NCBI GenBank assembly: GCA_027058255.1
Contig: JALUTE010000114.1
Coordinates: 1-5,801 of the forward strand
Direction of reading: 5' to 3'
Source: Methyloligella sp.
GTDB taxonomy: Bacteria > Pseudomonadota > Alphaproteobacteria > Rhizobiales > JALUTE01
Length of the DNA: 5,801 nt
In this document: in pieces, positions 1 through 4,979 of the stretch
Layout of the letters: each line of letters begins with the position of its first letter
Position numbering within the stretch: position 1 is the first letter of the stretch
The notes under the pieces: generated by a model
Told to the model about the DNA's origin: nothing
What the model saw: only the letters and a program-made list of their open reading frames with translations
The model's database searches: none
Program-made: the position numbers and the translations under genes

Positions 1-113
1 CCCAGCGCGAGCGGGAGCTGGCCGAGCGCCAGCAGAACTACGCCAATCGGGGCGGCGTCGAGGATGATGACGAGTACGAGTATATCGACGACGACGATTA
101 CGCGGATACGTGA
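1..113 (+). CDS. 3' end of an unrecognised gene with an acidic tail
   Basis: The reading frame is open from the window edge (first full codon at base 3) to the TGA at 111-113, giving the last 36 residues of a protein that begins further upstream. The visible part starts with a charged, probably helical stretch (QRERELAERQQNYANRGG). It ends in a strongly acidic, tyrosine-rich tail, VEDDDEYEYIDDDDYADT. Such a tail is often disordered and may bind a basic partner or metal, but that is a guess. I do not recognise the family from this fragment and give no function. Its stop codon overlaps the likely ATG of the next gene (TGATG), so the two are probably co-transcribed and translationally coupled. 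The coding call is moderately safe because of the codon pattern and the tight junction. The identity is unknown. Confidence 0.6.
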   Translation, partial: QRERELAERQQNYANRGGVEDDDEYEYIDDDDYADT

Positions 114-847
114 TGGGGCGCCGCCCGCGCGCCGAGGGGGAGGAGGGCGCTTTGGCTCCCACAGGCGTTCCGGCGCCGGGACAGGATGCCCCCGAGCCGG
201 CGGCCGACTGCGCGCTCTGTCCGAGGCTCAAGGCCTTTCGCGATGAGAACCGCATTGCCTATCCCGATTTCTTCAACGCGCCGGTGCCCTCCTTCGGCCC
301 CGAGGATGCGCGGCTGCTGATCGTCGGCCTTGCGCCCGGGCTCAAGGGGGCGAACCGGACGGGGCGACCGTTCACGGGCGATTATGCCGGCGACCTGCTC
401 TATGGGACGCTCCTCGAGCTGGGCTTCGCCGAAGGCCAGTATGAGGCGCGCGCCGATGACGGGCTGCGCCTCGTGGATTGCATGATCACCAATGCGGTGC
501 GTTGCGTGCCGCCCAAGAACAAGCCGATCGGGGCGGAGATCAAGCGCTGCCGTGCCTATCTCGAGGCGCGCATCGCGGCCTTGCCGCGCCTTCGCATCAT
601 CATGGCCCTCGGGCGCATCGCCCATGAGACGACGCTCACGGCCCTGGGAGAGCGCCGGGCCGACCATGGCTTCGCGCATGGCGCCCGGCATGCGCTTGCG
701 TGCGGCCTGGTGCTGGTGGACAGCTATCATTGTTCCCGATACAACACGAACACCGGCCGCCTGACGAAGCCCATGTTCCGCGCCGTGCTCGTCGCCATTC
801 GGGCTGAGCTCGCCGGGCGCGATACAGGGCTGGTCGCAAGGCGCTGA
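113..847 (+). CDS. Family 5 (UDGb-type) uracil-DNA glycosylase
   Basis: This gene encodes a 244-residue DNA repair enzyme predicted to cut uracil, and probably other deaminated bases, from DNA in base excision repair. Four cysteines, C33 and C36 (CALC) plus C131 and C146, fit the [4Fe-4S] cluster of families 4 and 5. Motif 1 is GLAPGLKGANRTGRPFTGD (residues 72-90). The GLAPG form, instead of the GQDPY of family 1 enzymes, is the family 5 signature. Motif 2 is HCSRYNTNTGRLT (206-218), with the conserved H-x-S and N-T-x-T-G-R-L-T. The length is a little over usual because of about 30 variable N-terminal residues. I chose ATG 113, which overlaps the upstream stop. The GTG at 110 would add one residue. 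No clear Shine-Dalgarno is seen, so coupling to the upstream gene is likely. The TGA stop lies inside the first unit of the 103-bp repeat array, so the last residues may have been altered by its arrival. Confidence 0.93.
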   Translation: MGRRPRAEGEEGALAPTGVPAPGQDAPEPAADCALCPRLKAFRDENRIAYPDFFNAPVPSFGPEDARLLIVGLAPGLKGANRTGRPFTGDYAGDLLYGTLLELGFAEGQYEARADDGLRLVDCMITNAVRCVPPKNKPIGAEIKRCRAYLEARIAALPRLRIIMALGRIAHETTLTALGERRADHGFAHGARHALACGLVLVDSYHCSRYNTNTGRLTKPMFRAVLVAIRAELAGRDTGLVARR

Positions 848-890
848 GGTCTTTGCGGGCAGGGCCTCGGGCCGTTCGCCTGCGCCTGCG

Positions 891-925
891 GTCGATGTGC
901 GTTCGCCCGACAGACGCGCATCGAC
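891..925 (+). repeat. Hairpin in repeat unit 1 (12-bp stem, one wobble)
   Basis: The left arm GTCGATGTGCGT (891-902) and right arm ACGCGCATCGAC (914-925) flank the 11-nt loop TCGCCCGACAG. The single departure from perfect symmetry is T898 opposite G918. In RNA copied from the plus strand this is a U-G wobble, so the stem survives. In minus-strand RNA it would be a C-A mismatch. Confidence 0.8.
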
Positions 926-993
926 GTTTGGCGCTCGGTTGCGGCACTGAGGTCTGGGCAGGCAGGGCCTCGGGCCGTTTGCCTGCGCCTGCG

Positions 994-1028
994 GTCGATG
1001 TGCGTTCGCCCGACAGACGCGCATCGAC
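994..1028 (+). repeat. Hairpin in repeat unit 2 (12-bp stem, one wobble)
   Basis: The structure is the same as in unit 1, exactly 103 bp further on. The arms are at 994-1005 and 1017-1028 around the same 11-nt loop, with the same U-G-compatible T in the left arm. Confidence 0.8.
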
Positions 1029-1096
1029 GTTTGGCGCTCGGTTGCGGCACTGAGGTCTGGGCAGGCAGGGCCTCGGGCCGTTCGCCTGCGCCTGCG

Positions 1097-1131
1097 GTCG
1101 ATGCGCGTTCGCCCGACAGACGCGCATCGAC
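1097..1131 (+). repeat. Hairpin in repeat unit 3 (perfect 12-bp stem)
   Basis: The left arm GTCGATGCGCGT (1097-1108) is the exact reverse complement of the right arm ACGCGCATCGAC (1120-1131). The loop TCGCCCGACAG is identical to that of units 1 and 2. There is no T-run after the stem, so it is not a standard intrinsic terminator. It could block 3' exonucleases or bind a protein. Unit 4 keeps only the left arm (1199-1210). Confidence 0.85.
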
Positions 1132-1172
1132 GTTTGGCCGCGCATCACGGCACTGAGGTCTTGATCGGCACG

Positions 1173-1192
1173 GCCCCTCGCCACCCAGGGGC
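1173..1192 (+). repeat. Short stem in the decayed fourth unit
   Basis: GCCCCT (1173-1178) pairs with AGGGGC (1187-1192) across an 8-nt loop. It lies in the part of unit 4 that no longer matches the other units. It is short enough to be chance in DNA this rich in G and C. Confidence 0.35.
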
Positions 1193-1228
1193 GCTGCGGT
1201 CGATGCGCGTTCAACAGACCCGGCGCCG

Positions 1229-1273
1229 TTGATGCAAATCAAGGCTCGACGCCGGCCCCGATCGCACTATGAT
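1229..1273 (+). promoter_or_regulatory. FNR/FixK-type site and -10 region upstream of the DUF3775 gene
   Basis: TTGATGCAAATCAA at 1229-1242 is an exact match to the TTGAT-N4-ATCAA consensus of the FNR/FixK/Anr group of Crp-family regulators. These act under low oxygen or on related signals. A -10-like TATGAT (5 of 6 to TATAAT) lies at 1268-1273. The gap from site to hexamer is 25 bp, about three more than the usual 22 of a class II FNR promoter (site centred near -41.5). A weaker hexamer, CACTAT at 1265-1270, would give exactly 22. No good -35 is needed in such promoters. Transcription would begin around 1277-1280, leaving a leader of about 47-50 nt before the DUF3775 start. The match and orientation are seen directly; activation and the identity of the regulator are inferred. 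Confidence 0.72.
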
Positions 1274-1326
1274 TGATGCAGGAGTGGAGCCGCGACGGGC
1301 ATTGGCGAGGCGCAGGAGCCGGACCC

Positions 1327-1731
1327 ATGATCGAGATTTCACCGGACAAGGTGGCGCATGTGATCGTCAAGGCGCGCGAGTACGATGCCAAGGTCGCGGC
1401 CTGGGACGACGGCGCGCGCGAGGCGGATGCGAGCAATGAGAGCGAGTCCATCCTGGAGGACTATGCCTCCGATGCCACGCGCAGCGAGCTTGCCGAGTTC
1501 ATCGCCGCCCTCAACGAGGACGAGCAGGCCAATCTCGTCGCGCTGGTCTGGGTGGGGCGGGGCTCGTACGCTCCGGAAGAGTTCGACGAGGCGGTGAGCA
1601 CGGCCAAGGCCGAGCGCGTCAATCCCACGGAGGAATATCTGCTCGGCATTCCGCTGCTTGCCGACTATCTCGAGGAGGGGCTCGAGAAAATGGGCTACTC
1701 GGCGGAGGAGGCCGAGCGCGACGTGCTCTGA
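1327..1731 (+). CDS. DUF3775 family protein
   Basis: This gene encodes a small soluble acidic protein of 134 residues with no signal peptide or membrane segment. I recognise the DUF3775 pattern: an N-terminal IEISPDKVAHVIVKAREYD (residues 2-20), then ILEDYASDATRSELAEFIAALNEDEQANLVALVWVGRG (42-79), and a final TEEYLLGIPLLADYLEEGLEKMG (101-123). Its biochemical function is unknown, and I see no catalytic or metal-binding motif. ATG 1327 is chosen because AGGAG (1314-1318) lies 8 nt upstream and because the family-like sequence starts there. An upstream in-frame ATG at 1276 would fall at or before the predicted transcription start. The gene is preceded by the FNR/FixK-type site, which suggests induction at low oxygen. 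It is convergent with cbbR, and the last 37 bases (1695-1731) overlap the 3' end of cbbR on the other strand. Confidence 0.88.
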   Translation: MIEISPDKVAHVIVKAREYDAKVAAWDDGAREADASNESESILEDYASDATRSELAEFIAALNEDEQANLVALVWVGRGSYAPEEFDEAVSTAKAERVNPTEEYLLGIPLLADYLEEGLEKMGYSAEEAERDVL

Positions 1732-2696
1732 TGGCCTTTCGTTCCTGGGGCACGCGGCGGCGGGGACGCGTCGGCCAGCTCCGGTCCGCGGGTGAGCAGA
1801 TAGTCGTGAAACGCCTGGGCGACCACGGAGAGCCGTTTTCCCCGCGGATAGACCAGGTACCATTGCTTCTCCAGCGGGAACCCTTCCACATCCAGAACGA
1901 TGACCGGCCCCGTCTCGCGGTCGAGGGAGAGGATGTGCCGCGAGAGCACCGCGACGCCGAGCCCGCCGGCGACCGCCTGGCGGATGGCCTCGTTGCTGCC
2001 GAGCTCGAGGCGCACCTCGGGGCGCAGGCCGTGCTCGGCGAAAAACGTCTCCGCCGCCTTGCGGGTGCCCGAGCCCTGCTCACGCATGATGAAGGGCTCC
2101 TCGATGAGCCGCGCAAGCGGGATGCGCCGCGCCTGGGCGAGCGGATGGTTGCGGGCCGCCAGCACCACGAGCGGGTTGTGCAGGAAGGGGCGGGCCTCGA
2201 CGTCGAGGCCGCCGGGCGGGGCGCCGAAGAAATAGAGATCGTCCCGGTTCGCCATCAGCCGCTCGAGCAGGCGCTCGCGATTGGTCACCTCCAGCTCCAC
2301 GTCGATGCCCGGATGGCGCTCGCAGAATGCGCCCAGCACGCGCGGCGTGAAATATTCGAGCGTCGTCACGGCGGCGAGTCTGAGGCGCCCCTTCTTGAGC
2401 CCCTTCATCTCGGCGATGGACATCTCGAGCTGGCCGAAGGCGTCGAAGACCTGGCGGCAGGTGGCGAGCAGATCCTCGCCGGCAGCCGTCAGATAGACCC
2501 GCTTGCCCACATGCTCGAACAGGGCGAGACCAAGGGTCTCGGCCAGCTTCTTGAGCTGCATGGAGACGGTGGGTTGGCTGAGATGCAGGGCCTCGGCCGC
2601 GCGGGTGAAGCTCTCCAGGCGCGCCACGGCCTCGAAAATCTGCAACTGGCGCAGAGAGATGCGCCGGATCAGGTAGTGAGCGTCGATCTGAGACAT
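1695..2696 (-). CDS. cbbR: LysR-family transcriptional regulator of the cbb operon
   Basis: The protein has 333 residues. An N-terminal winged helix-turn-helix (about residues 14-72) contains SLRQLQIFEAVARLESFTRA, then AEALHLSQPTVSMQLKKLAE. A LysR substrate-binding domain follows (about 100-303), including PLVVLAARNHPLA, EEPFIMREQGSGTRKA and SNEAIRQAVAGGLGVAVLSR. Known CbbR proteins activate Calvin-cycle operons and respond to metabolites such as RuBP, NADPH or phosphoenolpyruvate, depending on the species. The divergent position next to cbbL supports the name over other LysR members. The last 30 or so residues (APGTKGHQSTSRSASSAE) are polar, low-complexity and probably disordered. They are coded where the gene overlaps the convergent DUF3775 gene. 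ATG 2696 is the only reasonable start and gives about 8-10 residues before the usual family N-terminus. No Shine-Dalgarno is seen before it, so translation may be weak or the leader very short. Confidence 0.93.
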   Translation of the reverse strand: MSQIDAHYLIRRISLRQLQIFEAVARLESFTRAAEALHLSQPTVSMQLKKLAETLGLALFEHVGKRVYLTAAGEDLLATCRQVFDAFGQLEMSIAEMKGLKKGRLRLAAVTTLEYFTPRVLGAFCERHPGIDVELEVTNRERLLERLMANRDDLYFFGAPPGGLDVEARPFLHNPLVVLAARNHPLAQARRIPLARLIEEPFIMREQGSGTRKAAETFFAEHGLRPEVRLELGSNEAIRQAVAGGLGVAVLSRHILSLDRETGPVIVLDVEGFPLEKQWYLVYPRGKRLSVVAQAFHDYLLTRGPELADASPPPRAPGTKGHQSTSRSASSAE

Positions 2697-2710
2697 AGAT
2701 CGCAGTCTAT
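2695..2710. repeat. Inverted repeat at the cbbR start, possible operator
   Basis: ATAGA (2695-2699) and TCTAT (2706-2710) form a perfect inverted repeat with 6 bases between. It overlaps the first codon of cbbR (CAT, 2694-2696 on the plus strand), so a bound regulator would block cbbR expression, as in classical LysR autoregulation. It is a short palindrome and could be chance. Confidence 0.4.
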
Positions 2711-2757
2711 CATGAGCATCGCAATTATCTAGTTCAACTTATCGGTCAATTCGGCCA
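2695..2757. promoter_or_regulatory. AT-rich divergent cbbR/cbbL control region
   Basis: This stretch is clearly richer in A and T than its surroundings and lies at the divergent junction, where LysR-type regulators bind. It starts with the inverted repeat ATAGATCGCAGTCTAT (2695-2710). It also has two TTATC copies (2725-2729 and 2739-2743) and T-N11-A matches such as T2725 to A2737. Such short matches are common by chance. On the minus strand, TTGAAC (2732-2737) and CATGAT (2709-2714) are 17 bp apart and could be the cbbR promoter. That would place transcription start only a few bases before its ATG. I could not pick a convincing plus-strand promoter for cbbL. CbbR binding here is inferred from position. 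Confidence 0.55.
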
Positions 2758-2939
2758 TTGTGGCCTCGCGGCAGAGGCGGCAGGCGATCGTCGCCGGTCG
2801 TGAAAGGCCCCCCGAGCGCGCCCCGGATGGCCACCGCCTTGTCACGCTCGCGCCGGGAAGAGCGGCGAGTGCCAGTGCGGACCAGCGGCGCGGACGAGAT
2901 GTCGAATTCGCTATTGAGAACCGTTTGGGAGACTCGAGA
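2758..2939 (+). other. GC-rich untranslated leader of cbbL
   Basis: About 180 bases lie between the AT-rich control region and the cbbL start. They hold no recognised gene. A weak bulged stem, CTCGC with GCGAG near 2848-2874, is possible. The bases just before cbbL contain GGGAG (2927-2931), 8 nt upstream of ATG 2940, which is a good ribosome binding site. A stop-free frame continues from cbbL back to about 2760, but its sequence does not resemble RuBisCO and is treated as leader. A different frame ends in TGA at 2941-2943, overlapping the cbbL ATG. Confidence 0.5.
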
Positions 2940-4358
2940 ATGAGCAAAGGCTATCAGGCAGGCGTGAAGGAGTATCGCGAGACCTATTGGGAACCGCATT
3001 ACACGCCGAAGGACAGCGACATTCTGGCGTGCTTCAAGATCACGCCTCAGCCGGGCGTTCCGCGCGAGGAGGCCGCCGCCGCGGTGGCTGCGGAAAGCTC
3101 CACGGGCACCTGGACGACGGTGTGGACGGACCTGCTGACCGATCTCGACTATTACAAGGGCCGCGCCTACGCCATCGAGGACGTGCCGGGGGACGATGAA
3201 TCCTATTACGCCTTCGTCGCCTATCCCATGGGCCTGTTCGAGGAGGGCTCGGTGGTGAACGTGTTCACCTCCCTCGTCGGCAATGTGTTCGGCTTCAAGG
3301 CGGTGCGCGCGCTCCGGCTGGAGGATGTGCGCTTCCCGCTCTGGTTCGTGACCACCTGCGACGGACCGCCCCACGGCATTTTCGTCGAGCGCGACAAGCT
3401 GGACAAGTATGGCCGCCCGCTGCTGGGGTGCACCCTGAAGCCGAAGCTCGGCCTCTCGGCCAAGAACTACGGCCGTGCCTGCTACGAGGCGCTTCGCGGC
3501 GGTCTCGACTTCACCAAGGATGACGAGAACATCAACTCACAGCCCTTCATGCGCTGGCGGGACCGTTTCCTCTATATCCAGGACGCCATCGACAAGGCCG
3601 AGGCGGAGACGGGCGAGAAGAAGGGCCACTACATGAATGTGACCGCGCCCAATGTGGAGGAGATGTACAAGCGCGCCGAGTACGCCAAGGAGCTGAACGC
3701 GCGGATCATCATGTCCGACTATCTCACCCTGGGTTGGGCGGCGCATTCGAGCCTTTCGAAATGGTGCCGCGACAACGGCATCCTGCTGCATGTGCACCGG
3801 GCCATGCATGCGGTGATCGACCGGCATCCGAAGCACGGCATCAATTTCCGCGTGCTCACCAAGCTGCTGCGCCTGCTCGGTGGCGACCATCTGCATTCGG
3901 GCACCGTGGTCGGCAAGCTCGAGGGCGACCGGGCCGCGACGCTCGGCTGGATCGACCAGATGCGCGAGCGCTACGTGAAGGAGGACCGCGAGCGCGGCAT
4001 CTTCTTCGATCAGGACTGGGGCCAGATGCCGGGTCTATTCCCGGTCGCCTCGGGCGGCATCCATGTCTGGCACATGCCGGCCCTGGTCTCCATCTTCGGT
4101 GACGATGCCTGCCTGCAGTTCGGTGGCGGCACGCTCGGCCATCCCTGGGGCAATGCCGCCGGCGCGGCCGCAAACCGGGTGGCGCTCGAGGCATGCGTCC
4201 AGGCGCGCAATGAGGGGCGCGAGCTGGAGAAGGAAGGCAAGGACATCCTCACCAACGCCGCCAAGCACAGCCCCGAGCTGAAGGCGGCGATGGAGACCTG
4301 GAAGGAGATCAAGTTCGAGTTCGACACGGTGGACAAGCTCGACGTGGCCCACCGTTGA
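2940..4358 (+). CDS. cbbL: RuBisCO large subunit, form IA
   Basis: This is the catalytic subunit of ribulose-1,5-bisphosphate carboxylase/oxygenase, which fixes CO2 onto RuBP to give two 3-phosphoglycerates in the Calvin cycle. At 472 residues it has the usual form IA length. The N-terminus MSKGYQAGVKEYRETYW and C-terminus FDTVDKLDVAHR are typical of form IA. The key residues are present: K167 and K169 in TLKPKLG, carbamylated K193 with metal ligands D195 and E196 in GGLDFTKDDEN, H286 in HVHRAMH, H319, loop 6 K326 in GTVVGKLEG, and S371 in ASGGIHVWHMP. These correspond to spinach K175, K177, K201, D203, E204, H294, H327, K334 and S379. The enzyme should therefore be active. The start is ATG 2940, with GGGAG 8 nt upstream. 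It leads the cbbLSQ operon and is probably controlled by the divergent cbbR. DYLTLGWAAHSSLSKWC (260-276) is a locally variable segment. Confidence 0.98.
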   Translation: MSKGYQAGVKEYRETYWEPHYTPKDSDILACFKITPQPGVPREEAAAAVAAESSTGTWTTVWTDLLTDLDYYKGRAYAIEDVPGDDESYYAFVAYPMGLFEEGSVVNVFTSLVGNVFGFKAVRALRLEDVRFPLWFVTTCDGPPHGIFVERDKLDKYGRPLLGCTLKPKLGLSAKNYGRACYEALRGGLDFTKDDENINSQPFMRWRDRFLYIQDAIDKAEAETGEKKGHYMNVTAPNVEEMYKRAEYAKELNARIIMSDYLTLGWAAHSSLSKWCRDNGILLHVHRAMHAVIDRHPKHGINFRVLTKLLRLLGGDHLHSGTVVGKLEGDRAATLGWIDQMRERYVKEDRERGIFFDQDWGQMPGLFPVASGGIHVWHMPALVSIFGDDACLQFGGGTLGHPWGNAAGAAANRVALEACVQARNEGRELEKEGKDILTNAAKHSPELKAAMETWKEIKFEFDTVDKLDVAHR

Positions 4359-4364
4359 TCGGTC

Positions 4365-4403
4365 GTCCGGTCCCGCCCATGCGGGGTGATGGCGGGGCCG
4401 GAC
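4365..4403 (+). other. Strong stem-loop between cbbL and cbbS
   Basis: GTCCGGTCCCGCC (4365-4377) pairs with GGCGGGGCCGGAC (4391-4403) across a 13-nt loop. This gives 13 pairs, of which one is U-G. It begins 6 bases after the cbbL stop. There is no T-run after it, so it is not a standard intrinsic terminator. It more likely protects the cbbL 3' end or adjusts the ratio of cbbL to cbbS message. It reads as the same structure in plus-strand RNA only, because the one imperfect pair would be C-A in the minus-strand transcript. Confidence 0.75.
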
Positions 4404-4495
4404 GCGGCCGCTTCTGGAACGCGAACGACACTTGAAGAACCCAACAGCGATTTCGGGCCGGATCGACCTTCCGGTCTCACAGCGAGGACTGACCC

Positions 4496-4855
4496 ATGAG
4501 TGACATTCAGGACTATGGCTCGCGCCTGTCGGATGCGAGCAGCCGCAAGCTCGGCACCTTCTCCTATCTGCCGGCGATGACGGACGAGGAGATCCGCAAG
4601 CAGATCCAGTACATCGTCGACAAGGGCTGGAACCCGGCCATCGAGCATGTGGAGCCGGAGCATGCGGGCGACACCTACTGGTACATGTGGAAGCTGCCCA
4701 TGTTCGGCGAGACCGATGTGGACCGCATCCTGGCGGAGATCGAGGCCTGCAAGAAGGCCAATCCGGGCCATCATGTGCGCCTCATCGGCTATGACAATTA
4801 TCGTCAGACCCAGGGCACGGCCATGCTGGTCTACCGGGCCGAGATTCCGGTCTGA
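4496..4855 (+). CDS. cbbS: RuBisCO small subunit, form IA (IAq type)
   Basis: This 119-residue protein is the small subunit that caps the L8 core to give L8S8 RuBisCO and tunes its activity. Family motifs include TFSYLPAMTDEEIRKQIQYI (21-40), the HVEPEHAGDTYWYMWKLPMFGE block (51-72) and GHHVRLIGYDNYRQTQGTAM (91-110). Its N-terminus, MSDIQDYGSRLSDASSRKLG, is six residues longer before the TFSYLP motif than carboxysomal IAc small subunits of the Halothiobacillus type. This points to the IAq group. I compared this from memory of those sequences. The start ATG 4496 has GAGGA (4484-4488) 7 nt upstream. The 137-bp gap after cbbL contains a strong stem-loop. The spacing and shared strand indicate one operon with cbbL. 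Confidence 0.97.
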   Translation: MSDIQDYGSRLSDASSRKLGTFSYLPAMTDEEIRKQIQYIVDKGWNPAIEHVEPEHAGDTYWYMWKLPMFGETDVDRILAEIEACKKANPGHHVRLIGYDNYRQTQGTAMLVYRAEIPV

Positions 4856-4878
4856 GGCGGGGACGCTCCTGTTCACGG

Positions 4879-4904
4879 GGCCGCCCGGTGGCGTCCGGGC
4901 GGCC
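4879..4904 (+). terminator. Perfect stem-loop after cbbS, attenuator or mRNA end
   Basis: GGCCGCCCGG (4879-4888) is the exact reverse complement of CCGGGCGGCC (4895-4904), with a 6-nt loop TGGCGT. It starts 24 bases after the cbbS stop. No T-run follows, so full intrinsic termination is doubtful. Partial termination or 3'-end protection of cbbLS message, with lower cbbQ expression, is the likely role. The call as terminator is therefore tentative, while the stem itself is certain. Confidence 0.5.
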
Positions 4905-4979
4905 TCAGGGGCCCCGCGGGCCGGTTGCCGGAGATCAAGCGTTCTCCCCCAAGCAAGCATTTCATGAGAAGGCGGAGCG

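Larger units (their letters stand above)
844..1228 (+). repeat. Tandem array of 103-bp direct repeats: three units and a decayed fourth
   Basis: Units start with CTGAGGTCT at 844, 947 and 1050, an exact period of 103 bp. A fourth, diverged unit starts at 1153. Units 1 and 2 differ at only about four positions (near 853-858 and one C/T at 876/979). Units 2 and 3 match closely for about 85 bp and then differ in the last 15-20. Unit 4 keeps the CTGAGGTCT start and the GTCGATGCGCGTTC block (1199-1212) but has lost the rest, ending against the FNR/FixK site. Each intact unit carries a 12-bp hairpin, listed separately. In unit 2 a second, smaller fold is possible, GCAGGCA with TGCCTGC around a GGCC-TCG-GGCC core. 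Since 103 is not a multiple of three, the units cannot encode a protein repeat. The array fills the gap between the glycosylase and the DUF3775 promoter and provides the glycosylase stop codon. It resembles REP-like palindromic intergenic repeats, but I do not recognise a named family. Confidence 0.9.

Noticed and set aside
98..1024. A minus-strand open frame of 308 codons across the glycosylase gene and the repeats
   Set aside because: It is opposite a clear glycosylase and then runs through 103-bp repeats that shift frame at each unit. The product is low-complexity with no family features.
844..1228. CRISPR array
   Set aside because: The whole 103-bp unit is repeated, with no short repeat alternating with unique spacers, and no cas genes are visible.
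1276..1326. An upstream ATG start for the DUF3775 gene
   Set aside because: It lies at or before the predicted transcription start, lacks a ribosome binding site, and adds sequence unlike the family.
1731..2732. A plus-strand open frame of 333 codons opposite cbbR, with a start overlapping the DUF3775 stop
   Set aside because: It lies exactly opposite a well-supported LysR gene, resembles no family, and is the kind of long antisense frame expected from GC-rich codon bias.
2760..2939. A 60-codon in-frame N-terminal extension of CbbL
   Set aside because: The extension is stop-free but unlike any RuBisCO. The canonical MSKGYQAGVKEY start has its own ribosome binding site.
2940..4855. Carboxysome-associated (IAc) RuBisCO
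   Set aside because: The small subunit has the longer IAq N-terminus and cbbQ follows directly. No csoS genes are in the window.
4359..4979. Standard rho-independent terminators in the cbbL-cbbS and cbbS-cbbQ gaps
   Set aside because: Both stems are strong but neither is followed by a run of T, so I treat them as attenuation or mRNA-stability structures.
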